From contig NZ_JAHTKP010000059.1 in NCBI RefSeq assembly GCF_019192735.1, positions 1-48,851 of the forward strand: 48,851 bases of DNA, read 5' to 3'. Made by a program: the position numbers and the translations under genes. This document shows, one piece after another, positions 46,663 through 48,851 of this stretch. The notes below the pieces were generated by a model. It was not told where the DNA came from and made no database searches. It saw only the letters and a list, made by a program, of their open reading frames with translations. Numbering within the stretch: the stretch's first letter is position 1; every line of letters begins with the position of its first letter. This DNA is from Kitasatospora aureofaciens. GTDB taxonomy: Bacteria > Actinomycetota > Actinomycetes > Streptomycetales > Streptomycetaceae.

Positions 46663-47826
46663 ATGAGCAGCACCCCCTCTCTGCCCCGCATCGCCGTCAT
46701 CGGCGCCGGCCCCGGCGGCCTGACCTGCGCACGGATACTCCAGCGGCACGGCATCGCCGTCACCGTCCACGACCTCGACGCCTCCGGCGACGCCCGCTCC
46801 CAGGGCGGCACCCTCGACATGCAGGCCGACTCCGGCCAGCGGGCGCTGCGCGCGGCCGGGCTGCTGGACCGCTTCCACGCGCTCGCGCGCCCCGAAGGCC
46901 AGCAGGTACGCCTGCTGGACCGGGACGCCACCGTCCTGTTCGACGCCGCCCCCGGCATCGAGGAGGGCTACAAGCCGGAGATCGACCGGGGTCAACTGCG
47001 CGGCCTGCTGCTGGACTCCCTCGCGCCCGGCACCGTTCGATGGGGCCACAGGCTCACCGCCGCCACGCCCCTGGGCGACGGCACCCACCGCCTCGACTTC
47101 GCCGACGGCACCAGCACCGTCGTCGACCTCGTCATCGGCGCCGACGGAGCCTGGTCGCGGGTCCGCCGGCTCCTCAGCGACGCCGCTCCCCGCTACACCG
47201 GGGTGACCTTCGTCGAGACCGGACTCGACGACGCCGACACCCGCCACCCCGACCTCGCCGCCCTGGTGGGCAACGGCAGCATGATGGCCCTGGCCGACAG
47301 CAAGGGCCTGCTCGCCCAGCGCAACAGCGACCACCGCATCCGCGTCTACGCCGGCCTGCGGATCGACCTCGCCTGGTGCGAGAGCCTCGACCTGGACGAC
47401 CCCGAAGCCGTGCGCGAGGCGCTGCGCCGGCACTTCACCGGCTGGTCTCCCACCCTCCTGCGCCTGATCACCGAAAGCGACGGCGACTTCGTCGGCCGGC
47501 CGCTGTTCGCCCTCCCCGTCCCGCACACCTGGACCTCCACCCCCGGCGTGACCCTCCTCGGGGACGCGGCGCACCTGATGTCCCCGTTCTCCGGGATGGG
47601 CGCCAACCTGGCCATGCTGGACGCCGCCGAACTCGCCGAGCGCATCGCCACCGAGGCGAGCCTCGACGCTGCGGTCCGGGCCTACGAGGCCGTCATGCTG
47701 CCCCGCGCCGCCGAGGCCGCCGAAGGCGCGGCCGAAGGGCTCGACAGTGCCTTCTCGCCGGACTCCACCGCGCACGCCCTCCAGCACATGACCGCCTTCG
47801 CCCACGAGCACCAGGGCGCGCAGTAA
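46663..47826 (+). CDS. TetX-like FAD-dependent monooxygenase
   Basis: A 387-residue class A flavoprotein hydroxylase. Seen are the FAD motif IAVIGAGPGGLTCARIL, GGTLDMQADSGQRAL, DG-type IGADGAWSRVR, and the second FAD motif LLGDAAHLMSPFSGMGANLAMLD. The layout is that of TetX-like enzymes that hydroxylate aromatic antibiotics. AAAGGA precedes the ATG. With its divergent TetR gene it looks like an inducible drug- or aromatic-modifying unit. The real substrate is unknown. Confidence 0.9.
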   Translation: MSSTPSLPRIAVIGAGPGGLTCARILQRHGIAVTVHDLDASGDARSQGGTLDMQADSGQRALRAAGLLDRFHALARPEGQQVRLLDRDATVLFDAAPGIEEGYKPEIDRGQLRGLLLDSLAPGTVRWGHRLTAATPLGDGTHRLDFADGTSTVVDLVIGADGAWSRVRRLLSDAAPRYTGVTFVETGLDDADTRHPDLAALVGNGSMMALADSKGLLAQRNSDHRIRVYAGLRIDLAWCESLDLDDPEAVREALRRHFTGWSPTLLRLITESDGDFVGRPLFALPVPHTWTSTPGVTLLGDAAHLMSPFSGMGANLAMLDAAELAERIATEASLDAAVRAYEAVMLPRAAEAAEGAAEGLDSAFSPDSTAHALQHMTAFAHEHQGAQ

Positions 47827-48128
47827 CCACCCGGCCGGCGGCAACTCCCGGATCCGCTCTTCGAGTCGAGGCATGAACCGGATCTTCAGGCGATCGCCGC
47901 CGCCCGCGCCCGCCGCGCCGCCGCTGCCTCCGGGGGCAGTCACGACGGTGGGGGTGTGGGCGGCGTGTGCGGCGGCTGCGGAGGCGGATGCGGGGGAGGC
48001 TGCGGCGGCGGACTGTGAAGCCCGGAGCCGATGCCCTGACCTCGCGAAGGTCCGGTTCACGGATGCTGTGGGGCGGCGTGGCCGAAAAGCCGCCGGGATC
48101 GGACCGGGACAGGTCGGGTGGCTTCCGT
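47827..48128. other. Intergenic stretch without a recognised gene
   Basis: Between the monooxygenase stop and the urease remnant. Open frames exist on both strands but are of GC-driven, low-complexity composition (Pro, Ala and Arg runs). No known motif was seen. Confidence 0.5.
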
Positions 48129-48437
48129 TCAGAGGAAGTACAGGCGGCTCAGTGGCACGTCCTGGGCGGGTTCGGAGCGGAGCGGAGTGCCGTCGAGGGT
48201 CACCAGGCCGTTGCGGGGGTCGACGAGGACCTCGCCGAGCCGGGTGTTGCGCACCATGTCGGCGGGGCCGATGCCGCGGGTGCCGTGGACGGCGACGCGG
48301 CGGCGCCGGGTGGTCATCGCGTCGTACGGGCGGCCGTGTGTGCCGGCCTCGGCGGCGGCGCGGCTGACGAAGGCGACCGAGAGATCGGCGGGGGTGGCGC
48401 CGTGGGCGCCGAACAGCGGTCCAAGGACGAGGGGTCG
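48129..48437 (-). pseudogene. C-terminal remnant of urease alpha subunit
   Basis: The frame encodes about 102 residues including FGAHGATPADLSVAFVSRAA, RRRRVAVHGTRGIGPADMVRN and a VDP...VTLDGTPLR segment ending LYFL. This is the conserved end of urease alpha (UreC). The frame opens directly at a TGA on the upstream side (48438-48440). The nickel-binding and catalytic parts, 80 percent of the protein, are missing, and no other urease gene is near. Confidence 0.75.
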
Positions 48438-48505
48438 TCAACTGCCTGCTTTCATGGGTGTTTGAGTGAGCGTGACCATTGTCTGGTGAGTTCGTTGACC
48501 GTGGT

Positions 48506-48595
48506 GTGAGTCTGACGGAGCGGGCGACGGCGCAGGGTGTGCATCCGCAGACTGCGCATCGCTGGTTCCGTGAGGGGAGATTGCCGGTACCGGCG
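48506..48595 (+). pseudogene. N-terminal fragment of IS607-type TnpA (serine recombinase)
   Basis: The frame from the GTG at 48506 reads SLTERATAQGVHPQTAHRWF followed by REGRLPVPA, the MerR-like DNA-binding head of IS607-family serine recombinases. Homology stops at about 48595, where a GC-rich hairpin sequence begins. The catalytic recombinase domain is missing. Confidence 0.65.
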
Positions 48596-48598
48596 TGC

Positions 48599-48640
48599 GA
48601 AGCGAGGTGGGGGTGCCCCCGGACGGAGTCTGGGGGGCGG
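48599..48640. repeat. GC-rich hairpin sequence, REP-like
   Basis: GGGGG-TG-CCCCC (48609-48620) overlaps a second imperfect stem in which CCCCCGGAC faces a GTCTGGGGG-like run. Sequences of this kind are scattered in Streptomyces genomes, as far as I know. It sits exactly where TnpA homology is broken. Confidence 0.4.
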
Positions 48641-48714
48641 GCGGCGCATGACTCTGGTGAGTGTCGAGGCGTATTCGTCGCGCGCTGTGACGGGTGGTTT
48701 GGGTTTTGCCGCAG

Positions 48715-48851
48715 ATGAGTGAGTCGAAGAAGCTGCTGCGGCAGATCGCCCGGCCGATTGTTGCCGACGGGCCGTCCGGTGTGTCGATACGTGACCGTCT
48801 CAAGGGCCTGACGCCCGAGGATGTAAAGGTGTTGCGGCTGGTCGGCGAACA
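48715..48851 (+). CDS. TnpB-related transposon protein, partial
   Basis: An open frame from ATG 48715 runs off the window end after 45 codons (MSESKKLLRQIARPIVADG, then VSIRDRLKGLTPEDVKVLR). It resembles the N-terminus of TnpB-related proteins carried by IS607/IS605-type elements in Streptomyces. These are RNA-guided nuclease relatives encoded after tnpA. The rest lies outside, so integrity cannot be judged. Confidence 0.6.
   Translation, partial: MSESKKLLRQIARPIVADGPSGVSIRDRLKGLTPEDVKVLRLVGE

Noticed and set aside
47873..48367. A 164-codon + strand frame
   Set aside because: Pro/Ala/Arg-rich, opposite the urease remnant, no family motif, and no better than chance in this GC range.

Overview
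The window is very GC-rich, codon position three is almost always G or C, many genes start with GTG or TTG, and genes often overlap by 1-4 bases. Together with the protein families present, this points to Streptomyces, Kitasatospora or a close relative, probably an accessory part of the chromosome because truncated genes are common. No rRNA, tRNA or CRISPR array was seen.

Left flank (about 1-14.2 kb): a serine-hydrolase remnant, an alpha-oxoamine synthase-like PLP enzyme, an OmpR-type two-component system, an unknown protein, an HSL-type esterase, a two-unit Lrp regulator divergent from an FMN alpha-hydroxy-acid oxidase, an esterase remnant, a DUF72 protein with acylphosphatase, an M4 protease remnant, a LuxR-type regulator, a secreted G1 glutamic peptidase and an AraC-GyrI regulator.

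Centre (14.2-38.6 kb): a natural-product gene cluster without PKS or NRPS genes. From 15241 to 33760 nineteen genes run on the + strand, most overlapping their neighbour. They encode a TrpB2-like PLP enzyme, a 2-deoxy-scyllo-inosose/dehydroquinate-synthase-like cyclase, methyltransferases, a xylose-isomerase-like TIM barrel, a TatD-like hydrolase, a group II PLP decarboxylase, a B12-binding radical SAM enzyme, a zinc dehydrogenase, a PaaK-like adenylating enzyme, a P5C-reductase-like protein, a BtrH-like acyltransferase, a HemN-like radical SAM enzyme directly overlapped by a methyltransferase, two nitrilase-family proteins (one without its catalytic residues), a VOC protein, a ferredoxin and an FMN reductase. 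Then come a GyrI-like protein with a TTA codon, a further methyltransferase, a DHA2 exporter, a tandem ABM-fold protein and an AlkD-type DNA glycosylase. A lin2189-type GyrI protein is divergent from the first gene.

Main inference: HemN-like radical SAM enzyme plus methyltransferase is the cyclopropanation pair known from CC-1065/yatakemycin-type pathways. GyrI-like cyclopropanoid hydrolase, AlkD-like glycosylase and an exporter are the matching self-resistance types. The cluster therefore plausibly makes a cyclopropane-bearing, DNA-alkylating compound, related to that family or new. The cyclase, TIM barrel and TatD genes also resemble the Ebo metabolite-trafficking set, which gives a competing reading of part of the cluster.

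Right flank (38.6-48.85 kb): a stand-alone molybdopterin oxidoreductase, a lipoprotein hydrolase, three TetR regulators each beside a divergent enzyme gene (a serine hydrolase, an NmrA-like reductase, a TetX-like flavin monooxygenase), a urease alpha C-terminal remnant, and a broken IS607-type element that runs off the end.
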